Source: SG8-38 sp041576815 (GTDB lineage Bacteria > Myxococcota_A > Polyangia > Polyangiales > Houyiibacteriaceae). From it: a DNA stretch of 64,000 bases. How positions within the stretch are numbered: the stretch's first letter is position 1; every line of letters starts with the position of its first letter. A model generated the notes under the pieces. That model worked only from the letters and a program-made list of their open reading frames with translations. It had not been told where the DNA came from and searched no databases. Location of the stretch: assembly GCA_041576815.1 (NCBI GenBank), contig JBFGKE010000010.1, positions 1-64,000 on the forward strand. The letters run 5' to 3'. A program made the position numbers and the translations under genes. Positions 33,928 through 42,772 of the stretch are shown piece after piece.

Positions 33928-34755
33928 TTAGGGCTCGTTTGCGGCCTTTCCCTCGCCGAGCGCGACGAAGAGCATCGTGCCGCCAGCCACGGCGGCGGGC
34001 ATGAACAGCAGGTTCACCAGGGGGATGAAGAGCAGGACCCACACGCCCGTGCCAAAGCCCGCGACAGCGGGGAGCTGTCGGCGGACGAACGCGACGCGGT
34101 CGCCGACCGACCACTCCCGTCGAGCGGCCGGCCAGTCGATGTAGTCCACCCCGAGGTAGACCGCCGTGAGCACGAAGGCGGCCAGGGACACGAGCTGACC
34201 CACCCCTGGAACGAGAAAGGAGACGACGAACATCGGACCGATGACGACGACGTAGACGACGACTTTGAGGAGCTCGATGCGGATCGTGCGGACGATGTCG
34301 GCGACCATCCTCCGAAACGAAAACGGCGCAGCCCGTCGGCCCGTGAGAATGTCCTCGACCGCCTCGCTGAGCGCGTCGTTGAAGGGGGCCGCGATGACGC
34401 TCGAGAGCAAGAACACCGCGATCAAGCCGAGCAGCGCGATCATGATCCCCGCGAGGACTTCGAGGAGCCATCGCAGCCCACGAAGCAGCCCCCCTGTCCA
34501 GCCGCTCGCGTCGCTCCAACTTTCGGGGAAAAGAGACCAGACGGCGGCCGCGAGGTCGTCGTAGAGGCTTCCTGCCCCGTAAAAGACGCCGATCAGTGCG
34601 ACGCCCGTGATCAAGATCGGAAACAGCCAATAGCGGGCAAGCCCGCGATGCTGGACATAGACGAACCGCATGCCTCGAAAGGCGTACGAGATTCCGCGGA
34701 CGAAGCCGACGGGCGACTTCGCAACCGATCCTGCCGTGCTGACCACGCCCTTCAT
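33928..34755 (-). CDS. EI24/CysZ-like polytopic membrane protein
   Basis: The 275-residue protein has about five or six membrane segments in the EI24 family pattern (GMRFVYVQHRGLARYWLFP near the start, PAVAGFGTGVWVLLFIPLVN near the end). The family includes CysZ, a sulfate permease. Only the fold class is visible here, and there are no sulfur-assimilation neighbours, so I leave the substrate open. The next gene upstream on the same strand is the MlaD-like gene, 13 bases away. Confidence 0.75.
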   Translation of the reverse strand: MKGVVSTAGSVAKSPVGFVRGISYAFRGMRFVYVQHRGLARYWLFPILITGVALIGVFYGAGSLYDDLAAAVWSLFPESWSDASGWTGGLLRGLRWLLEVLAGIMIALLGLIAVFLLSSVIAAPFNDALSEAVEDILTGRRAAPFSFRRMVADIVRTIRIELLKVVVYVVVIGPMFVVSFLVPGVGQLVSLAAFVLTAVYLGVDYIDWPAARREWSVGDRVAFVRRQLPAVAGFGTGVWVLLFIPLVNLLFMPAAVAGGTMLFVALGEGKAANEP

Positions 34756-34768
34756 GCTTCGACCTCTC

Positions 34769-36235
34769 TTAGCGCGGAAGCGCCACGGCGCCGAGTGGGA
34801 TAAGCGGCTTCAGGTCCTCGTCGTCGAACCGCAGCTGCAGGCCGACGAAATAGTCGCGGCCCCTGTTGATGACGTTGTCGACTCCGGCGAGGAGCCAGAA
34901 CCGCCGGAGGATCTCGAAACCCGCACGAATTCGGAGCCGTGGATAGATCCGTCTCCCAAACTCGAAGAGGTCGGTGTTGATTTCGAGACGGTCCCGGATG
35001 ACCTTGATGTCGAGGCCGAGCCCGCCGGTCGATTCGATGATGCCGAATCGAAAGGTCGCGAACGAAATGGTTTTGCCGAACTGCGCGGAAAACCGCAGGC
35101 GATTGGTGCGGCTGATTTCGGTTCGCTTGAACTCGTTCGGCTGGAAGAGAGGCGGCGGGCTTTGACGGATGATGCTTTCCGAGACCGTGATCGAGCCCCG
35201 CGGGTCGTCGACGAACTGGACGAGGAAGTAGCGGCCCTCGCGCGGCTTCAGGTAGATCGAAAAATAGGTCTTGAACGCGTTCGAAATCGCATAGTACTCG
35301 CTCCGGAGCTCGACGATCGTGCGCAGCCGGTTGAGCCCGCCGACGAAGCTGTTGAGCCCCTGCGCCACGCCCTCGACCTCGTCGATCAGCGTTTCGTCTT
35401 GGGTGAGACGCCCGATGGTCCCTTCGCCGCGCGCCGTACGCTCCGTCACCACCTTGACGTCTTCGAGAACGGCGTTGAGCTGGTCGGCTGCACGATGGAT
35501 CGACGCGATGGTGTCGTCGACCTCGGCCACCCCACGATCGATGTCGCCTCTGCGCTCGTGGATGATCTGGCTGAGGTCGTCGGTTGCGAGCTCGACGTTC
35601 TCCATGATCCGGATGATTCGTGGCCCCGCTTCGTCCGTGACGACCTTGATGTTCTCGAGAGCGTCGCTCAAGTTCCGGAGCGCGCTCTGCATGCGGTCCC
35701 CGGCCTCTTCGGTGCCGAAGGCGCGCTCCATCTGCTGGGTGATCTTGCGAACGCTCTGGGCGATGTCGTTGACGGTCACCAGGATGTCGTCGGTTTGTAC
35801 ACCTTCTTCGGCGGTCTGAATCTCCCCCCCGTCGGGTATTCTCGGAAGTCCAGGTGTGCCGGGATCGATGACCAGGACCTGCTCTCCCAGAAGCGACAGG
35901 CTCCGCATCGTGACACGCGCATCCTCGTAGAGAGTGATCTCGGGCTCGATGCGGAGGTCGACCCGCGCTCGCGTCCCGTCGAGGCGAATCGAGGAAATGT
36001 ACCCGACCGGAATGCCGGCGACGAGCACCCGGGACTTTGCGACCAGACCCTGCACGTCGTCGAAATACGCATAGACCCCGTAGCCTGAATCGGCGGTCGA
36101 TCGTTCGTCGACGTAGCGATAGACGGCAAAGGTGACGATCAGTCCGAGAACCACCATCAGGCCGACCCGGGCCGCGTTCCAAGTCTCTCGCATGAGGACG
36201 GGCGAAGCGTAGTCGAACCGGACCAAAACAGCCAT
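34769..36235 (-). CDS. MCE/MlaD-domain protein with C-terminal beta-rich domain
   Basis: MCE proteins form rings that carry phospholipids between the membranes. A short N-terminus is followed by one membrane span (VGLMVVLGLIVTFAVYRYV) and an MCE domain at about 52-130 (YFDDVQGLVAKSRVLVAGIPVG in two parts). A long helical region of about 200 residues resembles the tunnel helices of PqiB/LetB-type or Mce proteins. The last 150 residues are beta-rich and aromatic, alternate like a barrel, and end in an Arg. The start could be 36235 or ATG 36193. No MlaE/MlaF permease genes lie in the window; the EI24-like gene downstream is the only membrane partner nearby. Confidence 0.82.
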   Translation of the reverse strand: MAVLVRFDYASPVLMRETWNAARVGLMVVLGLIVTFAVYRYVDERSTADSGYGVYAYFDDVQGLVAKSRVLVAGIPVGYISSIRLDGTRARVDLRIEPEITLYEDARVTMRSLSLLGEQVLVIDPGTPGLPRIPDGGEIQTAEEGVQTDDILVTVNDIAQSVRKITQQMERAFGTEEAGDRMQSALRNLSDALENIKVVTDEAGPRIIRIMENVELATDDLSQIIHERRGDIDRGVAEVDDTIASIHRAADQLNAVLEDVKVVTERTARGEGTIGRLTQDETLIDEVEGVAQGLNSFVGGLNRLRTIVELRSEYYAISNAFKTYFSIYLKPREGRYFLVQFVDDPRGSITVSESIIRQSPPPLFQPNEFKRTEISRTNRLRFSAQFGKTISFATFRFGIIESTGGLGLDIKVIRDRLEINTDLFEFGRRIYPRLRIRAGFEILRRFWLLAGVDNVINRGRDYFVGLQLRFDDEDLKPLIPLGAVALPR

Positions 36236-36269
36236 GACCCCCTTTGCGACGGAGGGCCGCCAGTGCTCC

Positions 36270-36298
36270 TTGCGGTACGCGAAAACAACCGCTATGGC
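36270..36298 (+). promoter_or_regulatory. candidate promoter for uppP in the divergent gap
   Basis: TTGCGG at 36270-36275 and TATGGC at 36293-36298 are spaced by 17 bases in the 71-base gap between mlaD-like and uppP. The start codon is so close (36307) that a transcript from here would be nearly leaderless. This is a weak match. Confidence 0.25.
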
Positions 36299-36306
36299 CT
36301 TGCAAC

Positions 36307-37104
36307 TTGTCTGAGGGGATCGATGCGGCGACGGCAGCCTTGCTGGGGGCGTTACAGGGGCTGACCGAATTCCTTCCAGTGTCGAGCAGCGGGCATGTCG
36401 CAATCGGTGCGCACTACTTCGGAGTTGGTGAGGGGTCGCTCGCGCTGGTCGTCCTCCTCCACGTGGGCACGTTCGTCGCGACAGTCATCGCCTTCCGCTA
36501 CGACGTTCTCGCTCTCTTGCGAGAAGCGGTAGCCGCGGTCCGTGAGCCCGGCCGCCTTCGCAAGACCGCGGAGGGCCGCACCCTCGGCGGCATCGTGATC
36601 GCGACCGCGATCACCGTCGTCATCGCCCTGCTGCTCCGTGATTCCGCGGAGGCGTTCGCGGAAGACATCGAGCTCGTCGGCTTCGGCTTTCTGGTGTCGG
36701 CAGCGTTCCTCCTCGCAAGCGGCATTTCTCGAGGCGCAAGCGTGGAGCTCTCGTGGTGGCAGGCCGTCGGTGTGGGGCTCGCTCAGGGCGTCGCCGTGCT
36801 GCCCGGCGTCAGCCGGAGCGGCGTGACGATCGCCGTCGCCATGTTGCTTGGAGCTCGAGGGAACACGGCGTTCCGCTTTTCGTTCCTCGCCTCCCTTCCC
36901 GCCATCGCCGTGGCTGCGCTCTACGAGGCGAGCGGCGCAAACGGCCTCGGCTCGCTCGGGCTTTCCGCGTGGGTCGGCGGCGCGACCGCGCTGGTGACGG
37001 GATTGGTCGCGCTTGCTATTCTCCGCGAAATCATCCTGGTCGGTCGCATGTGGACGTTCGCCGTTTACCTCGTGCCGCTCGGCCTGTTCATGATCACCCG
37101 CTGA
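36307..37104 (+). CDS. uppP: undecaprenyl-diphosphatase UppP (BacA)
   Basis: This integral membrane phosphatase recycles undecaprenyl pyrophosphate for peptidoglycan and O-antigen synthesis. Both active-site motifs are present: LTEFLPVSSSGH near the N-terminus and LPGVSRSGVTIAVAML later. About eight membrane segments in 265 residues match the family. The only start giving a family-like N-terminus is TTG at 36307 (LSEGIDAATAALLGALQGL). It lies 14 bases before manC, so the three genes uppP-manC-manB may be one envelope-sugar operon. Confidence 0.94.
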   Translation: MSEGIDAATAALLGALQGLTEFLPVSSSGHVAIGAHYFGVGEGSLALVVLLHVGTFVATVIAFRYDVLALLREAVAAVREPGRLRKTAEGRTLGGIVIATAITVVIALLLRDSAEAFAEDIELVGFGFLVSAAFLLASGISRGASVELSWWQAVGVGLAQGVAVLPGVSRSGVTIAVAMLLGARGNTAFRFSFLASLPAIAVAALYEASGANGLGSLGLSAWVGGATALVTGLVALAILREIILVGRMWTFAVYLVPLGLFMITR

Positions 37105-37118
37105 GGACCGCGCAGCTC

Positions 37119-38195
37119 ATGACCCACTCGGAAAAAGCGTACGCGGTGATCATGGCCGGAGGCTCCGGCACTCGCTTCTGGCCGCTGTCCCGCGGAACGC
37201 GTCCCAAGCAGTTTCTCGCGCTCGGGCCGGACGATCGCTCGTTGCTTCGCGCGACCGCGGAGCGGGTGTGGGACATGCTTCCTCCGGAGCGTACGCTGGT
37301 CGTGACCTCGGAAGCGCTTCGCTCGCAGGTGGAGCACGAGCTCCCCGAGCTCGCGGCTACCCACATTTTGGGGGAGCCGGTGGGAAGGAACACGGCGCCG
37401 TGCATAGGATGGGCGGCCACCCACGTGCGGCGGCTCGATCCGGACGCGATCATGGCGGTTCTGCCCGCCGATCACTACATCGGCGAAACGGAAGCGTACA
37501 TCGAGACGCTGCGGCGAGGACTCGATGCGGCAACGCACGGTGACTACGTCACGATCGGGATTCGCCCGACCCGGCCGGAGACGGGCTACGGCTACATCGA
37601 GGTCGGCGGCGAGCTCGACCCTGGCGTTTACCGGGCCCGTCGCTTCGTCGAAAAACCGAATCGGCAACGCGCAGAGCAGTTCGTCGCGAGTGGCAGCTTC
37701 CTGTGGAACAGCGGCATGTTCTTCTTTTTGGCATCGAGGATCCTCGAAGCGATCGGTCAGCACCTTCCAGGCTTGGGCCGGGAGCTCGAGCGGTACGACC
37801 AGGCAGCCGCGGCCGGGCACGAGCAAGAAACCGTTCGGGAGAGTTATGGCGGTTTGCCCGCCGTCAGCATCGACCATGGGATCATGGAGAAGGTGAGCGC
37901 GGTCAGCGTCGTGCCCGGGTCCTTCGAGTGGTCCGACCTCGGAAGCTGGACGTCCGCGTGGGAGCTCGCACCCCGCGACGAGCATGGGAACGTGTTGCCC
38001 GACGACGCCATCACGATCGATGCGAAAGACAACTACGTCTGCACCACGGACGACAAGCTGGTCGTCGTCATCGGCGTCGACGACTTGGTCATCGTCGATG
38101 CGGGGGATGCGTTACTCGTGGTCCCGAGGGACCGAGCCCAAGAAGTTCGCGAGGTCGTCGCCACCCTCCGCGAACGAAACGACCCTCGAAAGTAG
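37119..38195 (+). CDS. manC: mannose-1-phosphate guanylyltransferase
   Basis: ManC makes GDP-mannose from GTP and mannose-1-phosphate. The pyrophosphorylase signature is VIMAGGSGTRFWPLSR, with PKQF just after. The mid-motifs VLPADHYI, FVEKPN and LWNSGMFFF follow. It is 358 residues long and lacks the C-terminal cupin (phosphomannose isomerase) domain of the bifunctional enzyme. ATG 37119 is chosen; the open frame upstream is shadow of uppP. It is followed by the mutase after three bases. Confidence 0.95.
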   Translation: MTHSEKAYAVIMAGGSGTRFWPLSRGTRPKQFLALGPDDRSLLRATAERVWDMLPPERTLVVTSEALRSQVEHELPELAATHILGEPVGRNTAPCIGWAATHVRRLDPDAIMAVLPADHYIGETEAYIETLRRGLDAATHGDYVTIGIRPTRPETGYGYIEVGGELDPGVYRARRFVEKPNRQRAEQFVASGSFLWNSGMFFFLASRILEAIGQHLPGLGRELERYDQAAAAGHEQETVRESYGGLPAVSIDHGIMEKVSAVSVVPGSFEWSDLGSWTSAWELAPRDEHGNVLPDDAITIDAKDNYVCTTDDKLVVVIGVDDLVIVDAGDALLVVPRDRAQEVREVVATLRERNDPRK

Positions 38196-38198
38196 GCG

Positions 38199-39554
38199 AT
38201 GAATCCACACGTTTTTCGCGAGTACGACATTCGAGGCCACGCCGAACGGGACTTCGACGATGACTTCGTGAAGGCGCTAGGGCTGAGCCTCGGCACGTTT
38301 TTCGCGAAGCGAGCCCTTCGGCGCATTGCCGTGGGTCGCGACTGCCGATTGAGCTCGCCGCGCCTGTACCGGGCGTTGTGCGAGGGCCTCGTCGAAACCG
38401 GGATGCAGGTGGTCGACGTCGGAGTCGGTCCGACACCGCTCCTCTACTTTGCCGTACACCACTACGATCTCGACGGTGGCATACAGATCACGGGCAGCCA
38501 CAACCCACCCGATGAAAACGGCTTCAAGATGATGGTGGGCAAAGCCTCGCTGTATGGAGAAGACATCGGTGAGCTCCGGACGGCCGTCGAAACGCGGACC
38601 TTTTCGCGCGCCCCGGGGGGTCACGTCGAAGCGGCCGACCCGACGCCTGCCTACGTGGAAAAGGCGGTGAGCGACATCCACCTCGGGCGGCGCAACATCC
38701 GATTCGCGGTCGACGCGGGGAACGGTGCGGGTGGCCCGTTGGCCCTGCGGACCATGAAAGCCCTCGGGTTGAATCCCACTGCGCTGCTCTGTGAGATGGA
38801 CGGAACGTTTCCCGTGCATCACGCCGACCCGACCGACCCCGCCACCTTGGAGATGCTCAGGCGCCGAGTGCTCGACGACGGCTTGGAGCTCGGCTTCGCG
38901 TACGACGGTGATGCGGATCGAGTCGGCGTCATCGATGGCAGAGGCGAGGTGATCTGGGGCGACAAGCTGATGATCGTCCTCTCCCGAGCGCTCCTCGAGC
39001 AACACCCGGGCGCCACGATCATCGGCGAGGTCAAGTGTTCGCAGACCCTCTACGACGACATCGAGGCCCGCGGGGGTCGGGGGCTTCTCTGGAAAACGGG
39101 GCACTCGCTCATCAAGACCAAGATGAAAGAAGAAAACGCCCTCCTCGCCGGTGAGATGAGCGGCCATATTTTCTTCGCCGACCGTTACTACGGCTTCGAT
39201 GATGCGATCTACGCCACGCTTCGCATCCTCGAAATCATCTCTCGAAGTGACGAGCCGCTTCACGCGATGCTGAGCGACGTCCCGGCGACGTTCGCGACAC
39301 CAGAGATTCGGATCGACTGCGACGACACGCTCAAGTTCGATCTCGTTCAGCGGATCGTCGAGCACTACCGTCCGACACACGACTTGGTCGACATCGACGG
39401 GGCGCGCATTCAGCTCGAGGGAGGTTGGGCGCTCGTGCGCGCCTCCAACACGCAGCCGGTTTTGGTACTACGCTTCGAAGCAGATTCGGAGGATAGGCTC
39501 GCCGCGATTCGTACGGAGGTCGAATCAGTCCTCGAGCGGTTCAGGCGCAGCTGA
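38199..39554 (+). CDS. manB: phosphomannomutase/phosphoglucomutase
   Basis: This alpha-D-phosphohexomutase converts mannose-6-P to mannose-1-P, feeding ManC; AlgC-type members also use glucose. In its 451 residues, FREYDIRG opens the protein, the phospho-Ser is in ITGSHNPPDENG, the metal loop is YDGDADRVG, and the sugar-specificity loop is GEMSGH, the form seen in PMM/PGM enzymes. Gene order makes manC-manB one unit for GDP-mannose. The 3' end overlaps the convergent gene by 30 bases. Confidence 0.95.
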   Translation: MNPHVFREYDIRGHAERDFDDDFVKALGLSLGTFFAKRALRRIAVGRDCRLSSPRLYRALCEGLVETGMQVVDVGVGPTPLLYFAVHHYDLDGGIQITGSHNPPDENGFKMMVGKASLYGEDIGELRTAVETRTFSRAPGGHVEAADPTPAYVEKAVSDIHLGRRNIRFAVDAGNGAGGPLALRTMKALGLNPTALLCEMDGTFPVHHADPTDPATLEMLRRRVLDDGLELGFAYDGDADRVGVIDGRGEVIWGDKLMIVLSRALLEQHPGATIIGEVKCSQTLYDDIEARGGRGLLWKTGHSLIKTKMKEENALLAGEMSGHIFFADRYYGFDDAIYATLRILEIISRSDEPLHAMLSDVPATFATPEIRIDCDDTLKFDLVQRIVEHYRPTHDLVDIDGARIQLEGGWALVRASNTQPVLVLRFEADSEDRLAAIRTEVESVLERFRRS

Positions 39555-41267
39555 GGCAGGCACCGCGGGCAGCTCGACCGCGATGCTGGCACGGTGCGAG
39601 CCCGCCTCCGTCGTCGCCCAGTCGCTGGGCCCGATGACCTCGCGCGTGGTTTCGTGGGCGGGGTGATGGATGAGAAGCTCTTGGCCCTCGTGGATGGTGC
39701 TCACCGGGATTTGCGCGCGTGAGCCGGTACCCACGAAACGGTAGACCTTCGCGCCCGGCGGGTTCGTCACGACCCGAACCGCGCCGCCCCCCACCGCGTC
39801 GCTACCGACCGCCGCGCCTAGTGGTTGGCCCAAATCGCCCCGAGCAGCGTTCGCCGCTTGGGGCGCCGCCTGTATCGCAAGCTCGTAAACCGGCCCACTG
39901 ACCCCCTCCGGCCAGACGGCGCCCTCGGGCACGGATGCGCGGCTGGGCCGAAGACCGTCGCCGAGCACGACGAACTCGTGTGAAGCGCCGGCGCGCAGGC
40001 CGGAGGCGACGGCAGGACCCCGGCCGACGAACACGAAGACCTGCGCGTCGTCGGGGCTCACGGTGAGCTCGATCACGCCGCTCTCTGCAACCGGTACCGG
40101 CGCTGACGCAGATCGCTGAAACAGACCATCGAGCGTCCCGGACGCGATCAGCGCGTACACGCCGAGGCCAAGCGCCGCCGCGAGGAGCCAGATCCCCCAA
40201 CCGCCCCGACGCCTTGGAAGCGTAGGGGCCGGCGCCGCAGACGGCCGATCGGGCTGAGGCGCAGACGGTGGTCGCGACGCGCGGCTCGGCGGCTCCGAGG
40301 CGGAGTCGGGCCGCGGTGGGGTGGTGACGGTTCCAGTCCCGAACACCGATTCGCTCGCTGTGTCCAGCCCGCCCGCGGGTGCCCGGGTGCGAACCGACTC
40401 GGAGACGGACACGTAGACCGATTCGGCGACCGATGCCGCCGAGGATTCTTCTTCCTCGGCCGCAGGCGGTTGCCACTTGCGAATCGTCGCGGTGATCGGA
40501 TCCGCCACCCGCTGGGAGATCGGCCGTCGCTCGCGCGCAGCCCCGCCCGCCTCGGTTGGTTGCGGAGGCCGGAGGTCGGGAATCGAGACCGACGCGCGCT
40601 TACGCGCGGGCTCGGATGGCGGCACCGGCACGGTTTCCGGCTGAAGGTCGAGGTCGACGTCCTTTGCGACCGGCCTCGGCATCCGAATGCGCTCGGTGAT
40701 CGGCTCGTCGGCCTCCGGGTCTCCCCAGGGTGACTCGACGGCGGAGGGTCCCGAGGTCCGCACCGACGGATCGCGGAGAAGCTCGTCCAACTCGGCGTCG
40801 AGCTCGCTGGGATCGATTCGAGACGCGTCTTCGAGGGCGGGAGGTCGATCGCTTTCGCGGACCAAGCGCGCGAGCACACGGCGCGAGGCACCTCGATTGA
40901 TGGGGATCAGGGATGCCTCGATGGCATCGTGGAGATGGCGCAGGTCGCGCGGATGGCCGGTCGCACTCTCCTTCACGAGCTGCAGGAGATTCGGCGGCAC
41001 GCCGGGGCCTGCCGCAACCAGCAGGCGACCGAGGACCGAAGCGAGCGAACGCGCCGCCTCGGCCGGCTCGGCACGCTCGGCAGAATCGGCAACGAGGACT
41101 GCGCCGTCCAACGTCACACGGACGTCGTCGGCCTCGAGCCTCACCGACTCCTGCAACAGGCCTTCACAGGCCTCGAGCGCGACGAAGGCTCCGATCTCGA
41201 AAGGCAGGCGATCGCCGCGCTTCTCCAGCTCATCCACCAGTTGGCCCACGCCGACGTCTCTGCTCAT
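39525..41267 (-). CDS. membrane protein with vestigial kinase-like and PEGA-like regions
   Basis: The 580-residue protein has four parts. The N-terminus (about 18-140) can be laid over a Ser/Thr kinase C-lobe: RLEADDVRVTLDGAVLVADS sits where catalytic loop to DFG would be, and ARSLASVLGRLL where the helix-F segment would be. HRD, Asn and DFG are all gone. Residues 140-350 are Pro/Ser/Glu-rich and disordered. A membrane span lies at 357-376. Two beta modules at about 397-466 and 496-566 resemble PEGA domains. It may be an inactive receptor that evolved from a kinase. The kinase relation is my alignment by eye; the other parts are safer. Confidence 0.6.
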   Translation of the reverse strand: MSRDVGVGQLVDELEKRGDRLPFEIGAFVALEACEGLLQESVRLEADDVRVTLDGAVLVADSAERAEPAEAARSLASVLGRLLVAAGPGVPPNLLQLVKESATGHPRDLRHLHDAIEASLIPINRGASRRVLARLVRESDRPPALEDASRIDPSELDAELDELLRDPSVRTSGPSAVESPWGDPEADEPITERIRMPRPVAKDVDLDLQPETVPVPPSEPARKRASVSIPDLRPPQPTEAGGAARERRPISQRVADPITATIRKWQPPAAEEEESSAASVAESVYVSVSESVRTRAPAGGLDTASESVFGTGTVTTPPRPDSASEPPSRASRPPSAPQPDRPSAAPAPTLPRRRGGWGIWLLAAALGLGVYALIASGTLDGLFQRSASAPVPVAESGVIELTVSPDDAQVFVFVGRGPAVASGLRAGASHEFVVLGDGLRPSRASVPEGAVWPEGVSGPVYELAIQAAPQAANAARGDLGQPLGAAVGSDAVGGGAVRVVTNPPGAKVYRFVGTGSRAQIPVSTIHEGQELLIHHPAHETTREVIGPSDWATTEAGSHRASIAVELPAVPASAAPEPLED

Positions 41268-41276
41268 CGCGTCCCC

Positions 41277-42053
41277 TCAATCCCGCTCGGGCGGGCGTAC
41301 ACACACCCCTCGTTCGATTAAGTACTCTTTGACCTCCGCCACCGTGAAGTGGCCGTCGTGAAAGATGGAAGCCGCAAGCGCTGCGTCCGCCCCTCCGGCG
41401 TCGAGCCCCTCGCAGACGTGCGCCAAAGTCCCGACACCCCCCGAAGCTACAACCGGAATCGGGACCGCGTCCACAACTGCGCGCGTCAACACGAGATCGT
41501 AGCCGTCCCGGGTGCCGTCCCGGTCCATGCTGGTCAGCAAGATCTCCCCGGCACCGTAATCTGCCATCTTTTCGGCCCACTCGATCGCGTCGAGCCCCGT
41601 ATCGCGTCGTCCGCCGTGGGTGTAAACCGTCCACCGGTCGGTGTCTCCTGCGACTCGCTTGGCGTCGATCGCAACGACGATGGCCTGTGAGCCGTACGCC
41701 AAGGCCATGTCCCGGACGAACGTGGGGTTCGCGACGGCGGCGCTGTTGATCGACACCTTGTCGGCGCCGGCGTGCAGGAGCTCACTCACGTCGCGGCGCT
41801 CACGGACGCCTCCGCCAACCGTGAGAGGGACGGCGACCGTCGAGGCTGCGCGGTCGACCAAGTCGAAAAGCGTTCGACGGTTCTCGTGGGAGGCGGTGAT
41901 GTCGAGGAAGGTGATCTCGTCGGCACCTCCGTCGCTGTATCGCTGCGCGCTCTCCACCGGATCCCCGGCGTCGCGGAGGCCGACGAAGTTGACACCCTTC
42001 ACGACGCGTCCTTCTTTCACGTCGAGACAGGGGATGATCCGTTTGGCGAGCAT
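41277..42053 (-). CDS. hisF: imidazole glycerol phosphate synthase cyclase subunit
   Basis: HisF, with HisH, converts PRFAR to imidazole glycerol phosphate and AICAR. In its 258 residues the N-terminal strand has the catalytic Asp (RIIPCLDVKEGRVVKG). The second Asp is in ILLTSMDRDGTRDGYD, with GGG and ASGGVG phosphate loops. ATG 42053 overlaps the hisA stop by one base. It is the last gene of the hisB-H-A-F run. Confidence 0.97.
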   Translation of the reverse strand: MLAKRIIPCLDVKEGRVVKGVNFVGLRDAGDPVESAQRYSDGGADEITFLDITASHENRRTLFDLVDRAASTVAVPLTVGGGVRERRDVSELLHAGADKVSINSAAVANPTFVRDMALAYGSQAIVVAIDAKRVAGDTDRWTVYTHGGRRDTGLDAIEWAEKMADYGAGEILLTSMDRDGTRDGYDLVLTRAVVDAVPIPVVASGGVGTLAHVCEGLDAGGADAALAASIFHDGHFTVAEVKEYLIERGVCVRPPERD

Positions 42054-42772
42054 CACGCCCCTTCTAGCGCCGCAAGAGCCTCGGACAACGTGAACGCCCC
42101 CGAGTAGAGGGCCCGCCCGCAGACCGCCGCGCGCACCCCTGCTTTCGCAAGCGATCGCAGATCGTCGAGCGTTCCGATGCCACCCGAGGCGATCACGATG
42201 GCCTCGACCTCGGATTGGAGACCCGCGGTGCCCTCGACGTCGGGCCCTTCGCGCGTCCCATCGCGCTGGATGTTGGTGAATAGGATTGCCCCGATGCTCC
42301 ACCGGTCGACCTGGTGAGCGAGCTCGATCACGTCTCGTTCACTCTGCTCCTGCCACCCTTCCACGGCGACTTTCCCGTCGCGCGCGTCGAGCGCCACCAC
42401 GACGGCACCGGGAAAACGGGCGCAGATCGCCTCGGCCACGCGGGGCGCCTTGACGACGATGGTACCGAGGACGACCCGCGAGGCGCCGGCATCGATCCAG
42501 CGCGCCGCGATGTCCTCATCGCGCACCCCGCCGCCGACCTGCACCTCGAGGGTGGTGTTAGAGAGGATGTCTCGAATGACCCACTCGTGAACCGGCGCGC
42601 CCTGGCGTGCCCCTTCGAGGTCGACGACGTGAAGTCGCTGCGCACCCGCGTTCTCGAAGCGCCGCGCCATCGCGATCGGATCGTCGTCGTAGACCGTGAC
42701 CTCGTCGTAATCGCCGCGGCGCAGACGCACGACCTTTCCGTCGAGCAAATCGATGGCTGGAATCAGCTCCAC
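42053..42772 (-). CDS. hisA: 1-(5-phosphoribosyl)-5-[(5-phosphoribosylamino)methylideneamino]imidazole-4-carboxamide isomerase
   Basis: HisA isomerises ProFAR to PRFAR. The (beta-alpha)8 barrel of 239 residues starts VELIPAIDLLDGKVVRL, with the first catalytic Asp in AIDLLDG. The second is in LFTNIQRDGTREGPD, with phosphate loops VGGGVRDE and ASGGIGTLDD. The GTG start overlaps the end of hisH by 10 bases. There is no sign of the PriA-type dual function beyond general similarity. Confidence 0.96.
   Translation of the reverse strand: MELIPAIDLLDGKVVRLRRGDYDEVTVYDDDPIAMARRFENAGAQRLHVVDLEGARQGAPVHEWVIRDILSNTTLEVQVGGGVRDEDIAARWIDAGASRVVLGTIVVKAPRVAEAICARFPGAVVVALDARDGKVAVEGWQEQSERDVIELAHQVDRWSIGAILFTNIQRDGTREGPDVEGTAGLQSEVEAIVIASGGIGTLDDLRSLAKAGVRAAVCGRALYSGAFTLSEALAALEGA

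Noticed and set aside
34670..36088. A 472-codon plus-strand open frame opposite the EI24-like and MlaD-like genes
   Set aside because: It is antisense to the MCE gene with no motif. The minus-strand protein has a membrane span and an MCE domain.
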